From assembly GCF_900113835.1 (NCBI RefSeq), contig NZ_FOQV01000001.1, positions 310,001 through 374,000 on the forward strand: a DNA stretch of 64,000 nt, given 5' to 3'. This document shows, one piece after another, positions 9,736 to 17,614 of this stretch. The first letter of the stretch is position 1. Each line of letters begins with the position of its first letter. A model generated the notes under the pieces. That model did not search any database. It saw only the letters and a program-made list of their open reading frames with translations, and was not told the DNA's origin. The translations under genes were made by a program, and so were the position numbers. This DNA is from Allobosea sp. OK403. Lineage in GTDB: Bacteria > Pseudomonadota > Alphaproteobacteria > Rhizobiales > Beijerinckiaceae.

Positions 9736-10743
9736 ATGTTCCAATACACGCTGCGCCGGCTGCTGGTGGCGATTCCGACGCTTCTGCTGATCAGCCTGGC
9801 CATCTTCCTGCTTCTCGGCCTCGCGCCCGGCGATCCGATGGCGCAATTACCGCTGACGATTCCGCCCGAGGTGAAGGAGAAGATGCGCCAGTCGCTTGGC
9901 CTCGGCGATCCGCTGATGCTGCGCTACCTGCTGTGGCTCAAGCAGTTCTTCTGGATCGAGCCGCTGCATGTCTTCGACACCTTCTTCGGGCTGAATCTGG
10001 CTGGCGACAGCCAGCGTGTGGTGTCCTGGCAGTCGCGCGCGCCCGTTGCCGATATCATCGCGCTGCGCCTGCCGCAGACGCTGTGGGTCGTGGGCCTGGC
10101 TTATGTGGTGGGGATCGCGATTGCGCTGCCGATCGGCATCCTCTCGGCCTATCGGCAGCACAGCTGGTTCGACCAGCTTGGCACCTTCCTGGCGATGATC
10201 GGCTTCTCCGTGCCTACCTTCTTCACCGGGGTCGTGCTGATCGTGATCTTCTCGGTCGAGCTGCACTGGTTTCCCTCGCTCTACGACACGACGCTGAAGG
10301 TCACCGACTGGAACAGCTTCCTGATGCAATTGCGTCAGATGGTTCTGCCGGTGATGGTGCTGGCGCTCTACAATGCCAGCCAGATCAGCCGGTTCATGCG
10401 GGCCTCGATGCTCGACAATTTGCGGCAGGACTACGTCCGCACCGCTCGTGCCAACGGCCTGAGCGAAAGGGTCGTGGTGCTGGTCCATGTGCTCAGAAAC
10501 TCGATGATCCCGGTCGTGACCGTCATCGCGATGGGTGTGCCGCAGATCTTCGGCGGCGCCATCATCACCGAGCAGGTCTTCAAGGTGAATGGGATCGGTG
10601 AGCTGCTGATCTCGTCGATCCAGGCGAATGACGTGCCGATGGTGCAGACCCTGACCTTCATCTTCGCGGTGCTGATCGTGCTGTTCAACCTGGTCGCCGA
10701 TATCCTGTACGGCGTTCTGGATCCGAGGATCCGCTATGACTGA
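9736..10743 (+). CDS. Peptide-type ABC transporter permease (DppB family)
   Basis: A 335-residue inner-membrane permease. The start at 9736 gives the family N-terminus MFQYTLRRLLVAIPTLLLIS with its first membrane helix; the longer in-frame opening upstream is not protein-like. The periplasmic part before helix 2 and the cytoplasmic EAA region (RTARANGLSERVVVLVHVLRN) are present, and it ends in the usual DILYGVLDPRIRYD. The stop overlaps the next permease gene by eight bases. Together with the next gene it forms the channel of a dipeptide/oligopeptide/nickel-type importer. Confidence 0.92.
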   Translation: MFQYTLRRLLVAIPTLLLISLAIFLLLGLAPGDPMAQLPLTIPPEVKEKMRQSLGLGDPLMLRYLLWLKQFFWIEPLHVFDTFFGLNLAGDSQRVVSWQSRAPVADIIALRLPQTLWVVGLAYVVGIAIALPIGILSAYRQHSWFDQLGTFLAMIGFSVPTFFTGVVLIVIFSVELHWFPSLYDTTLKVTDWNSFLMQLRQMVLPVMVLALYNASQISRFMRASMLDNLRQDYVRTARANGLSERVVVLVHVLRNSMIPVVTVIAMGVPQIFGGAIITEQVFKVNGIGELLISSIQANDVPMVQTLTFIFAVLIVLFNLVADILYGVLDPRIRYD

Positions 10744-11665
10744 GCGGGGATCCTCTATGACTGAGGCTGCCGCGCCCGCTGCCCGCCGGCGCTCGAGCCA
10801 GGCGCGCGATGTCTGGCGCCGCTTCCGCAGCCATCGCGGTGCGGTGATTGGCGTAGTGATCCTGGGGGCGATCCTGCTGGCAGTCATCGCCGGCCCCTGG
10901 CTGTGGCAGCTCGACCCGACTGCGCTGGCGATGCGGCTGCGCAACAAGGGCCCGTCGCTGGAGCATCCGCTTGGCACCGACCAGCTTGGGCGCGACATGT
11001 TGGCGCGATTGATCGCGGGCGGGCGGGTCTCGCTGACGGTCGGGCTGACGGCGATGGGGCTAGCGCTGCTGCTGGGCACGCTGGTGGGGGTTTGCGCGGG
11101 GTTCCTGCGCGGGCTCGACGGGATCCTGATGCGATTGACCGATCTGTTCCTGGCGCTCCCGCTGCTGCCATTGCTCCTCGTCATGTCGATGCTCTTCCGC
11201 GAGCCGCTGTCGCAATGGCTTGGCGCCGAGACGGGGATATTCCTGCTGATCGTCACTTCCATTGGCGGAACCAGCTGGATGCACACGGCGCGCCTGGTGC
11301 GGGGCGAGGTTCTGACCTTGAAGGAACGCGAATTCATCCTTGCCGCCCGCTCGATCGGCACGCAGCGGGCTAAGATGATCCTGCGCCACATCCTGCCCAA
11401 TGTGCTGTCGCCGATCCTGGTTTCGGCCACGCTCGGGATCGCGAGCGCAATCATGACCGAAAGCTCGCTGTCCTTCCTTGGGCTCGGCTTTCCACCGGAT
11501 TTCCCGACCTGGGGGCGCCTGCTTTACGATGCGGTCGATCAGATCCAGCTCTATCCGATGCGGGCGATCCTGCCCGGCATCGCGATCTCGCTGACGGTGC
11601 TGTCGGTCAATTACATCGGCGATGGATTGCGCGACGCGATGGATCCGCGGATTCGCGGGCGCTGA
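10736..11665 (+). CDS. Peptide-type ABC transporter permease (DppC family)
   Basis: A 309-residue permease with an N-terminal cytoplasmic part rich in Arg, a first helix at about residues 38-58, the conserved HPLGTDQLGRDMLARLI periplasmic motif, the EAA loop (AARSIGTQRAKMILRHILPN) and the terminal DAMDPRIRGR. Two in-frame ATG codons, at 10736 and 10757, lie in a 21-base tandem duplication and both have a purine-rich site upstream, so the first seven residues are uncertain. Transcribed with the preceding permease; convergent with the FAD oxidase gene across a long palindrome. Confidence 0.92.
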   Translation: MTERGSSMTEAAAPAARRRSSQARDVWRRFRSHRGAVIGVVILGAILLAVIAGPWLWQLDPTALAMRLRNKGPSLEHPLGTDQLGRDMLARLIAGGRVSLTVGLTAMGLALLLGTLVGVCAGFLRGLDGILMRLTDLFLALPLLPLLLVMSMLFREPLSQWLGAETGIFLLIVTSIGGTSWMHTARLVRGEVLTLKEREFILAARSIGTQRAKMILRHILPNVLSPILVSATLGIASAIMTESSLSFLGLGFPPDFPTWGRLLYDAVDQIQLYPMRAILPGIAISLTVLSVNYIGDGLRDAMDPRIRGR

Positions 11666-11684
11666 AGGACCGTTTTGAAACTCC

Positions 11685-11955
11685 AGCCCTCATCCTGAGA
11701 GCCTGGCCTGAAATGAACCGAGCGATCTCAAAGGCTTCCGATCGCGCGCTATCACCCGCGCCGTCATCCTGGACAAGCCGCGCAGCGGCGCAGCTCCGGG
11801 ATCCATCGGAGGGCTCCGGAACTTTACGATGGATCCCGGGACGAAGCTTCGCTTCGCCCAGGATGACGGCGCAGAGGTGATCAAGACAGAGCCCTTGAAA
11901 TCAATGGCTTCATTTCAGGTCGGCCTCTGAGGAGCGCTCCGCAGGATGAGGGCTC
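11685..11955. repeat. Nested palindromic element between convergent genes
   Basis: The outer arms are GCCCTCATCCTG near 11686 and CAGGATGAGGGC near 11943. Inside are GCCGTCATCCTGG (about 11761) with its complement (about 11857), and GGGATCCATCG (about 11799) with CGATGGATCCC. The right end, GGATGAGGGCTC followed by GTTTCC and GCCTCTGAG, matches the element at 36241-36348. No gene is seen between 11666 and 12007. It may end transcription from both sides. Confidence 0.7.
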
Positions 11956-12007
11956 GCGAGGTTTCCAAAAGGCCTCTGAGCCGGGCGGCGCGCCGTGGGG
12001 AGGGCCT

Positions 12008-13276
12008 TCAGCCCTCCATCCGGTCACGCAATTGGTTGAACGGGCCACGGCACAACTGCACCATCCGCCCGAGCAGCGCGCGGGCGACGACCCGCGGCGG
12101 TTGCCGCTGGGGCCACCAGGCAAGCCCCGCTGCGGGATCTTCAAGGGTACGGGCGAAGGCGCAGGCCAGAGCGGCCGAGGTCGGTACGCCCCGGCCGGAC
12201 CAGCCGGAAAGCGCCCAGAGCCCGTCGTCGAGGCGCTGGATCGAGGGCGTCTGGTCGAGCGCCATGCTGACGGTGCCGGTCCACATGAAGTCCCAGTCCA
12301 GCCCCGCGAGCGCAGGCCAGATACGCGACAGGCGGCGGGTCATGAAGGCTGCGGTATAGTCGAAGCGGCTGCCGCGACCGGGTTCCTGCAAGCCGCCGGT
12401 GATGATCCGCCCGGAGGCGTCGATGCGGAAGAACATCGGGTCGTGATGGGTATCGCCGAAATTCATGCCCGACGGCATGACGCTCGCGCGTTCCTCGGGC
12501 GTCAGTGGGCGGCTTGCCACGGCGTAGCTCGTCAGCGGGAAGAAGCCCTGCGTCACCGCGCCGGGGATAGCGGCCGTGGAATAGGCGTCGGTCGTCAGGC
12601 CGACGGTCTTGGCGCGGATTTCGCCCTCGGGGGTGCGGATGCACCAGCGACCGTCGCGGCGCGAGAAACCTGTCATCGGGCTGTCGGTGAAGACCTCGAC
12701 CCCAAGTGAGAGCGCAAGCCGCGCCAGTTCGCGCGCATAGCCGAGCGGATTGAGATGGCCGCCCTCGCGGTGGACCCACCCGCCCAGGAAGGCGCGGGTG
12801 CCGGTCAGCCCGGCGACCTCCTCGGCATCGAGATAGCGCTCGGTCTTGCCGTAGCCTGCGTATTTCGCCTGTGCCGCCCGGGTCGTCGCCAGCGTCCGGT
12901 CGTTATAGGCGGCGCTGAGCGTGCCCTTCTGGACCGCCTCGCAGCGCAGGCCGTGGCGCGCGATCCGCTCGAAGACCCGGGCCCCGGCCTCGGCGAGGAG
13001 CCCAACGCCCTTTTCGGGCAGCGTCGCGGGATCGAGATAGCCAAACACCGGGATGCATTGGCCGTGGTTGCGCCCGGATCCTCCGGCGCCGATATCGCGC
13101 GCCTCGATCACCGCGACGCGGGCCCCGGCCTCGGCCAGTTCGATCGCGGTCAGCAGGCCGCCATAACCGCCGCCGACCAGGAGCATATCGACATCGCGCG
13201 TGCCGGCGAGGCGCTCGGTCGCCGGGGCAGGGACGGCGGTCAGCGCATAGGGGGGCTCGGCGGAAAACCGGGTCAC
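12008..13276 (-). CDS. FAD-dependent amine/amino acid oxidoreductase (DAO/PuuB type)
   Basis: A 422-residue flavoprotein. The FAD-binding motif VGGGYGGLLTAIELAEAG lies at about residues 34-51, followed by the conserved GSGRNHGQ segment (66-73) typical of gamma-glutamylputrescine-oxidase-like and sarcosine-oxidase-like enzymes. The C-terminal FAD contact LWALSGWSGRGVPTSAALA is present. It would oxidise a C-N bond of an amine or N-substituted amino acid. The start overlaps the stop of the amidohydrolase gene by four bases (GTGA), so the two are translationally coupled and should act on the same substrate, probably the solute imported by the neighbouring transporter. Confidence 0.85.
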   Translation of the reverse strand: MTRFSAEPPYALTAVPAPATERLAGTRDVDMLLVGGGYGGLLTAIELAEAGARVAVIEARDIGAGGSGRNHGQCIPVFGYLDPATLPEKGVGLLAEAGARVFERIARHGLRCEAVQKGTLSAAYNDRTLATTRAAQAKYAGYGKTERYLDAEEVAGLTGTRAFLGGWVHREGGHLNPLGYARELARLALSLGVEVFTDSPMTGFSRRDGRWCIRTPEGEIRAKTVGLTTDAYSTAAIPGAVTQGFFPLTSYAVASRPLTPEERASVMPSGMNFGDTHHDPMFFRIDASGRIITGGLQEPGRGSRFDYTAAFMTRRLSRIWPALAGLDWDFMWTGTVSMALDQTPSIQRLDDGLWALSGWSGRGVPTSAALACAFARTLEDPAAGLAWWPQRQPPRVVARALLGRMVQLCRGPFNQLRDRMEG

Positions 13277-14019
13277 GCGGCAACTCCGCTATCGATGGCG
13301 GCTGTCAGCGCGCCGGCCAGACGGCCGGCCCAGCGCGCGCGGTCAGGCCCGGTTTCCAGAAGGTCGTTCGTCACCTCGAAACCGCAGGCCGGCAGGCCCG
13401 AGCCATAGCTGTGCCAGTCGACCGAGAAGACGCCGTTGCGGCCGGAATAGGGCTGGTTGTCGCCCAGGACGAGGCCGTCTTCCTTTCCGAGATGATCAAG
13501 CAGGTGGCGCGACAAGGTGTCGTCGTCATGCCAGATCGTGCCGCCATCCCAGGGGCGGTGCTGGCCCTGGAAAATGCGCGTGCAGCTGTGCAGTGCGAAG
13601 AGAAAGGGGCGCGGATGGCGCGCGGTCTGGCGCTCCCAGATCGCACCCAGCAGCTTGTGATAGGGCCAGAACACGGCCTCCTGCCGGGCCTCCCTTTCGG
13701 CCGGGGACAAGGCGGCATTGGCTGTGATCGGCGTGCCTTCGAGCGCCGAGGCGATCGAGCGGGGATCATCGACCCAGCGGTTCACGTCGATCACGAGGCG
13801 GCTGACGTCGCAGAGCACGATCGGCACGTCGATCCGTGCAGCAAGCTCACGGGCGAGTTCCGCCACGCCCAGATCGCAGAAATAGTGGCTGTCGCGCCAG
13901 GCCGGGGTGAGGCCGAGCTCGCCGAGCCCGGGCGGGACCGAGCGGCCGGCATGGTCGACTGCGATCACCCCGGGCAAGCGACCGTCCGGGTTCAGCAGGA
14001 TCGGCGGATTGGCATTCAT
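13273..14019 (-). CDS. N-formylglutamate amidohydrolase family protein
   Basis: A 248-residue zinc-dependent hydrolase of the HutG2/FGase family, which releases formate from N-formylglutamate at the end of some histidine pathways. Visible family features are the AVDHAGRSVPP segment near residue 20, CDVSRLVIDVNR (109-120), the FALHSCTRIFQ segment with a likely metal His, and the VDWHSYGSGLPACGFEVTNDL region. No other hut genes are nearby, and it is co-transcribed with an FAD oxidase and an RpiR regulator, so the true substrate may be another N-acyl or N-formyl amino acid. The start codon lies in a 17-base tandem repeat and has no clear ribosome binding site. Confidence 0.85.
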   Translation of the reverse strand: MNANPPILLNPDGRLPGVIAVDHAGRSVPPGLGELGLTPAWRDSHYFCDLGVAELARELAARIDVPIVLCDVSRLVIDVNRWVDDPRSIASALEGTPITANAALSPAEREARQEAVFWPYHKLLGAIWERQTARHPRPFLFALHSCTRIFQGQHRPWDGGTIWHDDDTLSRHLLDHLGKEDGLVLGDNQPYSGRNGVFSVDWHSYGSGLPACGFEVTNDLLETGPDRARWAGRLAGALTAAIDSGVAA

Positions 14020-14084
14020 GGCAAGTCAGAATTCATGGCAGGTCAGCATTCACGGCAGGTCAGCATTCACGGGAGGTCAGCTCT
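14017..14084. repeat. Four tandem copies of a 17-base unit
   Basis: Four head-to-tail units of 17 bases (consensus CATGGCAGGTCAGCATT) run from 14017 to 14084. The first contains the start codon of the amidohydrolase gene, the last contains the stop codon of the rpiR gene. On the minus strand the second unit opens a six-codon frame, MNSDLP, whose TGA overlaps the ATG of the amidohydrolase gene. Confidence 0.85.
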
Positions 14085-14940
14085 CCTTGGACGGCTCGGT
14101 TGCGCCGAGGTTGCGCAGTTCCTCGATCCGGGCGAGCCGGTCGCGGCTTGAATCGCGACAGCGCAGGCTGATGGCGGCGACAATCGCCTCGATCTGGGCG
14201 GTGACAACGACGCGCGAGCCGAAGGGCGAGGTCGAGGCGTCGGGCGAGGTCAGCACCGCATCGGCATGTTCGGCGATGGGCGAACGCCAGGTGTCGGTGA
14301 ACAGGCAAAGGCGCGCGCCGCTTTGCCGTACGCCGCGCGCGAAGGTCAGGAGCTCGCTCTGGTAGCGGCGGTAGTCGAAGATCACGAAGACGTCCTGCGG
14401 TCCGGCATCGACAAGCGTGTCATAGGCGAAGCCCAGGGTGAGGGGGGTGAAGACGACGCTGGGCCGCAGCTGGCCAAGCTGCGTCGCCAGCCGCTGCGCG
14501 AGGTTCTGGCTGTAGCGCCCGCCCAGCAGTTTGATCGTCGCCCGGGGGGACACCAGCAGGTCGACGATCGCATCGAATTCCGCCGGCATCGCCTGGGCGG
14601 CTGCGAGCTGCAGCGCCTCGGCCTGCATCAGCAGGGTGCGCTGGTAGATATGGTGGGGTGTCTCAGCCGGTGCTTCCGAGCGGATATTGTTCAGAGGCGA
14701 GCCGAGCTGGCGTTCGACATCGGCGATCGCCGCGGCCTGGAAATCGGCGAAGCGCGAGAAGCCGATCTTGGTGAGGAAGCGCAGCACCGTCGGTGCACTG
14801 ACCGAGGCCTGTTTTGCCAACACCTCGACCGTCGTAAGCGCGCGCGTCGGGTAGCCTTCGAGCAAGACCGAGGCGACCTTCCGCTCGGCCGTCGACCGGG
14901 CTTCGCTGCGAATCCTGTCGAAAAGGGGCGGTGCGGCCAT
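14077..14940 (-). CDS. RpiR/MurR family transcriptional regulator
   Basis: A 287-residue regulator. An N-terminal helix-turn-helix of RpiR type (TVEVLAKQASVSAPTVLRFLTKIGF) is followed by a SIS sugar-isomerase-like domain (about residues 120-270) that normally binds a phosphosugar or other effector. The start at 14940 gives MAAPPLFDRIRSEA, the usual family beginning; longer frames upstream run through the operator. It is the first gene of an operon with the amidohydrolase and the FAD oxidase. It is divergent from the binding-protein gene, and the shared operator lies between them, so autoregulation plus control of the transporter is likely. Confidence 0.88.
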   Translation of the reverse strand: MAAPPLFDRIRSEARSTAERKVASVLLEGYPTRALTTVEVLAKQASVSAPTVLRFLTKIGFSRFADFQAAAIADVERQLGSPLNNIRSEAPAETPHHIYQRTLLMQAEALQLAAAQAMPAEFDAIVDLLVSPRATIKLLGGRYSQNLAQRLATQLGQLRPSVVFTPLTLGFAYDTLVDAGPQDVFVIFDYRRYQSELLTFARGVRQSGARLCLFTDTWRSPIAEHADAVLTSPDASTSPFGSRVVVTAQIEAIVAAISLRCRDSSRDRLARIEELRNLGATEPSKES

Positions 14941-14954
14941 TCCTGTATTCTTTA

Positions 14955-14997
14955 TTACATATTGACTTAAATCAAGCCTCTTGCACAGTATGTTACA
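14955..14997. promoter_or_regulatory. Composite promoter/operator between rpiR and the binding-protein gene
   Basis: TTACATATTGACT at 14955-14967, 13 bases, TTGCA, CA, GTAT, G, TTACA ending at 14997. It is nearly the same as the element at 9591-9635. It begins 14 bases from the rpiR start codon, a suitable place for autoregulation, and lies about 76 bases before the binding-protein start. Confidence 0.6.
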
Positions 14998-15073
14998 ACA
15001 AGCAATGCGCGTCGGAATGCCCCTCGCTTGGGAGCCCAGCAGGCGAATCGGGCCGGCAACAGGAGAGAACGGA

Positions 15074-16789
15074 ATGAGCATGGCCAAGTTCTCGACCACA
15101 GCAAAGTTCCTGACCACGGCCGCGCTTGCGCTGCTGCCCTTTGCCGCGCAGGCGGAGCGGGGTTCGGACGGGGATCTGAAGATCTTCTACTGGCAGGCAG
15201 CGTCCACGCTGAACCCCTATCTCTCGGGGATCGGCAAGGAGGTCGATGCCGCGGCCCTGGTGGTCGAGCCGCTCGCGCGATTCGATCCGCAGGGCACGCT
15301 GGTGCCCCTGCTGGCGGCCGAGATCCCGACGAAGGAGAATGGCGGCATCCTGGCCGACATGACGATGATCACCTGGAAGCTGCGTGCCGGCGTCAAATGG
15401 TCTGATGGCAGCGCCTTCACCGCGAAGGACGTGGTCTTCACCTGGACATACTGCACTGCCCCGGGCGCAGGCTGCGCGGCCTCGAACGCCTTCGACGGGA
15501 TCAAGGACGTGGTGGCCAAGGACGATCTGACCATCGAGATCCGGTTCGCGCAGCCGACGCCTTATCCCTATGTGCCCTTCGTCAGCTCGACCACGCCGAT
15601 CCTGCAGGAAGCGCAGTTCAAGGAGTGCATGGGCGCCAAGATCGCCTCTTGCACCGCGCAGAATTTCGCGCCGATCGGCACCGGCCCCTACAAGGTCAAG
15701 GACTTCAAGCCGAACGACGTCGTCGTCTACGCGCTGAACCCGGCCTACCGCGAAGCCGACAAGCCGCATTTCTCGGGCGTGACGATCAAGGGCGGGGGCG
15801 ACGCGATGTCCGCCGCACGGGCCGTCTTCGAGACGGGCGAAACCGACTACGCCTGGAACCTGCAGCTGGCGCCCGACGTCCTGGCGAAACTGACCTCGGC
15901 GGGCAAGGCGCGGCCGGTGACGGCCTTTGGCTCGATGGTCGAATACCTGTTCCTGAATCTGACCGATCCCGGATCGGATCTGGGTGACAAGCGCTCGACT
16001 GTGGCGGGCGGCCCGAACAAGATCCTGAGCGATATCCGCGTGCGCAAGGCGCTGTCCCTTGCCATCGACCGGGCCGAGATCGCGGAGGTTCTCTATGGTG
16101 ATCAGGGCAAAGCGACCTGCAATGCCGTGCCGGCGCCCGCGCAATATGTCTCGACGGCCAATGATGGCTGCCTGACGCCCAATGCCGCAGCGGCCAAGGC
16201 TTTGCTGGACGAGGCGGGATGGAAGCCCGGCTCTGACGGCATCCGCGAAAAGGGCGGACAGAAGCTGAAGCTGTCCTTCCTGACCTCGACCAGCGGGGTG
16301 CGGCAGGACACCCAGGCCATGCTGAAGGAGTACTGGAAGGTCCTCGGCGTCAGCGTCGATCTCCGCAATGTCAGCGGCTCGGTCTTCTTCGGCGGCGATG
16401 CCGGCAACCCGGACACGCGGCAGAAGTTCTACGCCGACATCGAGATGTACACCGACAACTCGAAGGGCCTCGACCAGGAATCCTACCTGAACAAATGGAC
16501 CTGCGCAGCGATCCCGTCTCCGGTCACACAATGGCAGGGCAGCAACATGCCGCGCTATTGCTCGCAGGATTACGATGCTGTGTCGCAGAGCTTGCGGAAG
16601 ACGGATGGCATCACTGCGCGAGCCGAACTCGCGCGCAAGATGAACGACATGCTGGTGCAGTCCTATACGGTGATCCCGCTCGTCCATCGCGGCAATATCT
16701 CGGGCGCGGCCAAGTCGCTCAACGGGGTCTCAATGAACCCCTGGGACAGCGAGTTGTGGGACGTGGCCGGCTGGTCGCGAGCCAGGTGA
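15074..16789 (+). CDS. Peptide-type ABC transporter substrate-binding protein
   Basis: A 571-residue periplasmic protein of the SBP_bac_5 (DppA/OppA) family. A signal peptide ends at about AAQAERG (residues 25-31). The mature part begins with LKIFYWQAASTLNPYLS, and family motifs include GVKWSDGSAFTAKDVVFTW, IGTGPYKVKDF and VRKALSLAIDRAEI. Start at 15074 is supported by AGGAGAG eight bases upstream. It is transcribed on its own, with the rpiR operator in front, and should feed the permeases at 9736-11665. It contains several cysteine pairs (CTAPGAGC, CMGAKIASC) which suggest disulfides in the periplasm. Confidence 0.92.
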   Translation: MSMAKFSTTAKFLTTAALALLPFAAQAERGSDGDLKIFYWQAASTLNPYLSGIGKEVDAAALVVEPLARFDPQGTLVPLLAAEIPTKENGGILADMTMITWKLRAGVKWSDGSAFTAKDVVFTWTYCTAPGAGCAASNAFDGIKDVVAKDDLTIEIRFAQPTPYPYVPFVSSTTPILQEAQFKECMGAKIASCTAQNFAPIGTGPYKVKDFKPNDVVVYALNPAYREADKPHFSGVTIKGGGDAMSAARAVFETGETDYAWNLQLAPDVLAKLTSAGKARPVTAFGSMVEYLFLNLTDPGSDLGDKRSTVAGGPNKILSDIRVRKALSLAIDRAEIAEVLYGDQGKATCNAVPAPAQYVSTANDGCLTPNAAAAKALLDEAGWKPGSDGIREKGGQKLKLSFLTSTSGVRQDTQAMLKEYWKVLGVSVDLRNVSGSVFFGGDAGNPDTRQKFYADIEMYTDNSKGLDQESYLNKWTCAAIPSPVTQWQGSNMPRYCSQDYDAVSQSLRKTDGITARAELARKMNDMLVQSYTVIPLVHRGNISGAAKSLNGVSMNPWDSELWDVAGWSRAR

Positions 16790-16885
16790 GGGCGATTGCC
16801 GCCCGCCGCCCTAGGGTCTCTTGGGTCTTCTGGGGGATGTCCGATTGGATGTCCGGATCTCGCCAGACGAACTCCGCAACGGCTT

Positions 16886-16988
16886 GAGCGTTTTCGAGCG
16901 AAGTGGGCAACGGTTCGCGTGAAGAATGCGCGTTAAAACAATGAGATGGAGCTATCTGGCGATCCAATTTGATCGGAAACGGTTCTAG
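16886..16988. repeat. Dispersed intergenic element, CTAG-edged family, copy 2
   Basis: GAGCGTTTTCGAGCGAAG, CGGTTCGCGTGAAG and a TTAAAAC block are followed by GATCCAATTTGATCGGAAAC and GGTTCTAG. The second half corresponds to the GATCCAACTGGATCGGAGAC hairpin of copy 4 at 53688. The gap from 16790 to 17202 holds this element and the hairpin at 17134 but no other gene. Confidence 0.7.
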
Positions 16989-17133
16989 CGCCGCGTCTTC
17001 ATGGCGCAATAACGCCTTGGCCGCATCGGAAGTGAATGCTTAAACAACCAGCAGCTGTGCTTGGTCCGGAGCAAATTGAGCAACGTCCGTTGTTGTCATA
17101 AATTGTCAATTCCCCTGCGTAAGTGTAGCGTGA

Positions 17134-17179
17134 ATCAAGCCGCTTCCATTCGACCTGATGTAATGGAAGGGGGCTTGAT
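17134..17179 (+). promoter_or_regulatory. Leader hairpin before the DUF1059 gene
   Basis: Arms ATCAAGCC-G-CTTCCATT and AATGGAAG-GG-GGCTTGAT pair over 16 bases with a small internal bulge and an 11-base loop. It ends 23 bases before the GTG start and just before the GAGGAGG ribosome binding site, so it may lie in the leader RNA or be an operator. Confidence 0.45.
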
Positions 17180-17202
17180 ATCTTCCAATTGAGGAGGATG
17201 CC

Positions 17203-17418
17203 GTGGGACGCAAATTCATCGACTGCCGCGAATTCCCGAGCGAGATGAAGTGCTCGGTCGCGATTACCGCCGATAGCGAGGGCGAACTCCTGGAGGTGGC
17301 CGTGCAGCATGCCATCGCCGTGCACGGGCATCAGGATACGCCTGAACTGCGGGACCAGATCAAAGGTGCCATCAAAGACGGCACGCCGCCTGAAGCGGCG
17401 CCCCGTCGCGCCGCCTGA
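17203..17418 (+). CDS. DUF1059 domain-containing small protein
   Basis: A 71-residue protein that starts with GTG behind a strong GAGGAGG site. The pattern KFIDCREFPSEMKCSVAITAD followed by an AVQHAIAVHGH segment and a Glu/Leu-rich helix is that of DUF1059 proteins, which carry two conserved Cys and a histidine-containing C-terminal helix. The function is unknown. It stands alone between dispersed repeats. A hairpin just upstream may regulate it. Confidence 0.75.
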   Translation: MGRKFIDCREFPSEMKCSVAITADSEGELLEVAVQHAIAVHGHQDTPELRDQIKGAIKDGTPPEAAPRRAA

Positions 17419-17463
17419 TCGAACAAGCGCCTTCGACAGCTGCAAGACATTCGGCTAACAGCC

Positions 17464-17570
17464 ACTAGAGCGTTTTCGAGCGAAGTGGACACCGGTTCGC
17501 ATGAAGAAAACGGGTTAAAATAAGGGGCTAGGGCATTTTTGCGATTCGGAGAAACGCGGAAATGCTCTAG
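17464..17570. repeat. Dispersed intergenic element, CTAG-edged family, copy 3
   Basis: CTAGAGCGTTTTCGAGCGAAG, then ACACCGGTTCGCATGAAG and GGGTTAAAATAAGGGGCTAG, directly joined to GGGCATTTTTGCG...CGCGGAAATGCTCTAG, a second palindrome. Both halves end in CTAG, so this copy is a tandem of two CTAG-bounded units. Confidence 0.7.
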
Positions 17571-17614
17571 GAGGAGCGGATTTGGGACCGCGCCAATAGA
17601 TTATTGCGTGACCC

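Noticed and set aside
9847..11454. A 535-codon minus-strand frame across the two permease genes
   Set aside because: The permeases on the plus strand have correct helices and EAA loops. The antisense product is a low-complexity His/Asp/Arg-rich chain.
14017..14084. CRISPR-like array
   Set aside because: The units are only 17 bases, directly adjacent with no spacers, and overlap gene ends.
14993..16687. A 564-codon minus-strand frame across the binding-protein gene
   Set aside because: Antisense to a full SBP_bac_5 protein with signal peptide; no recognisable domain.
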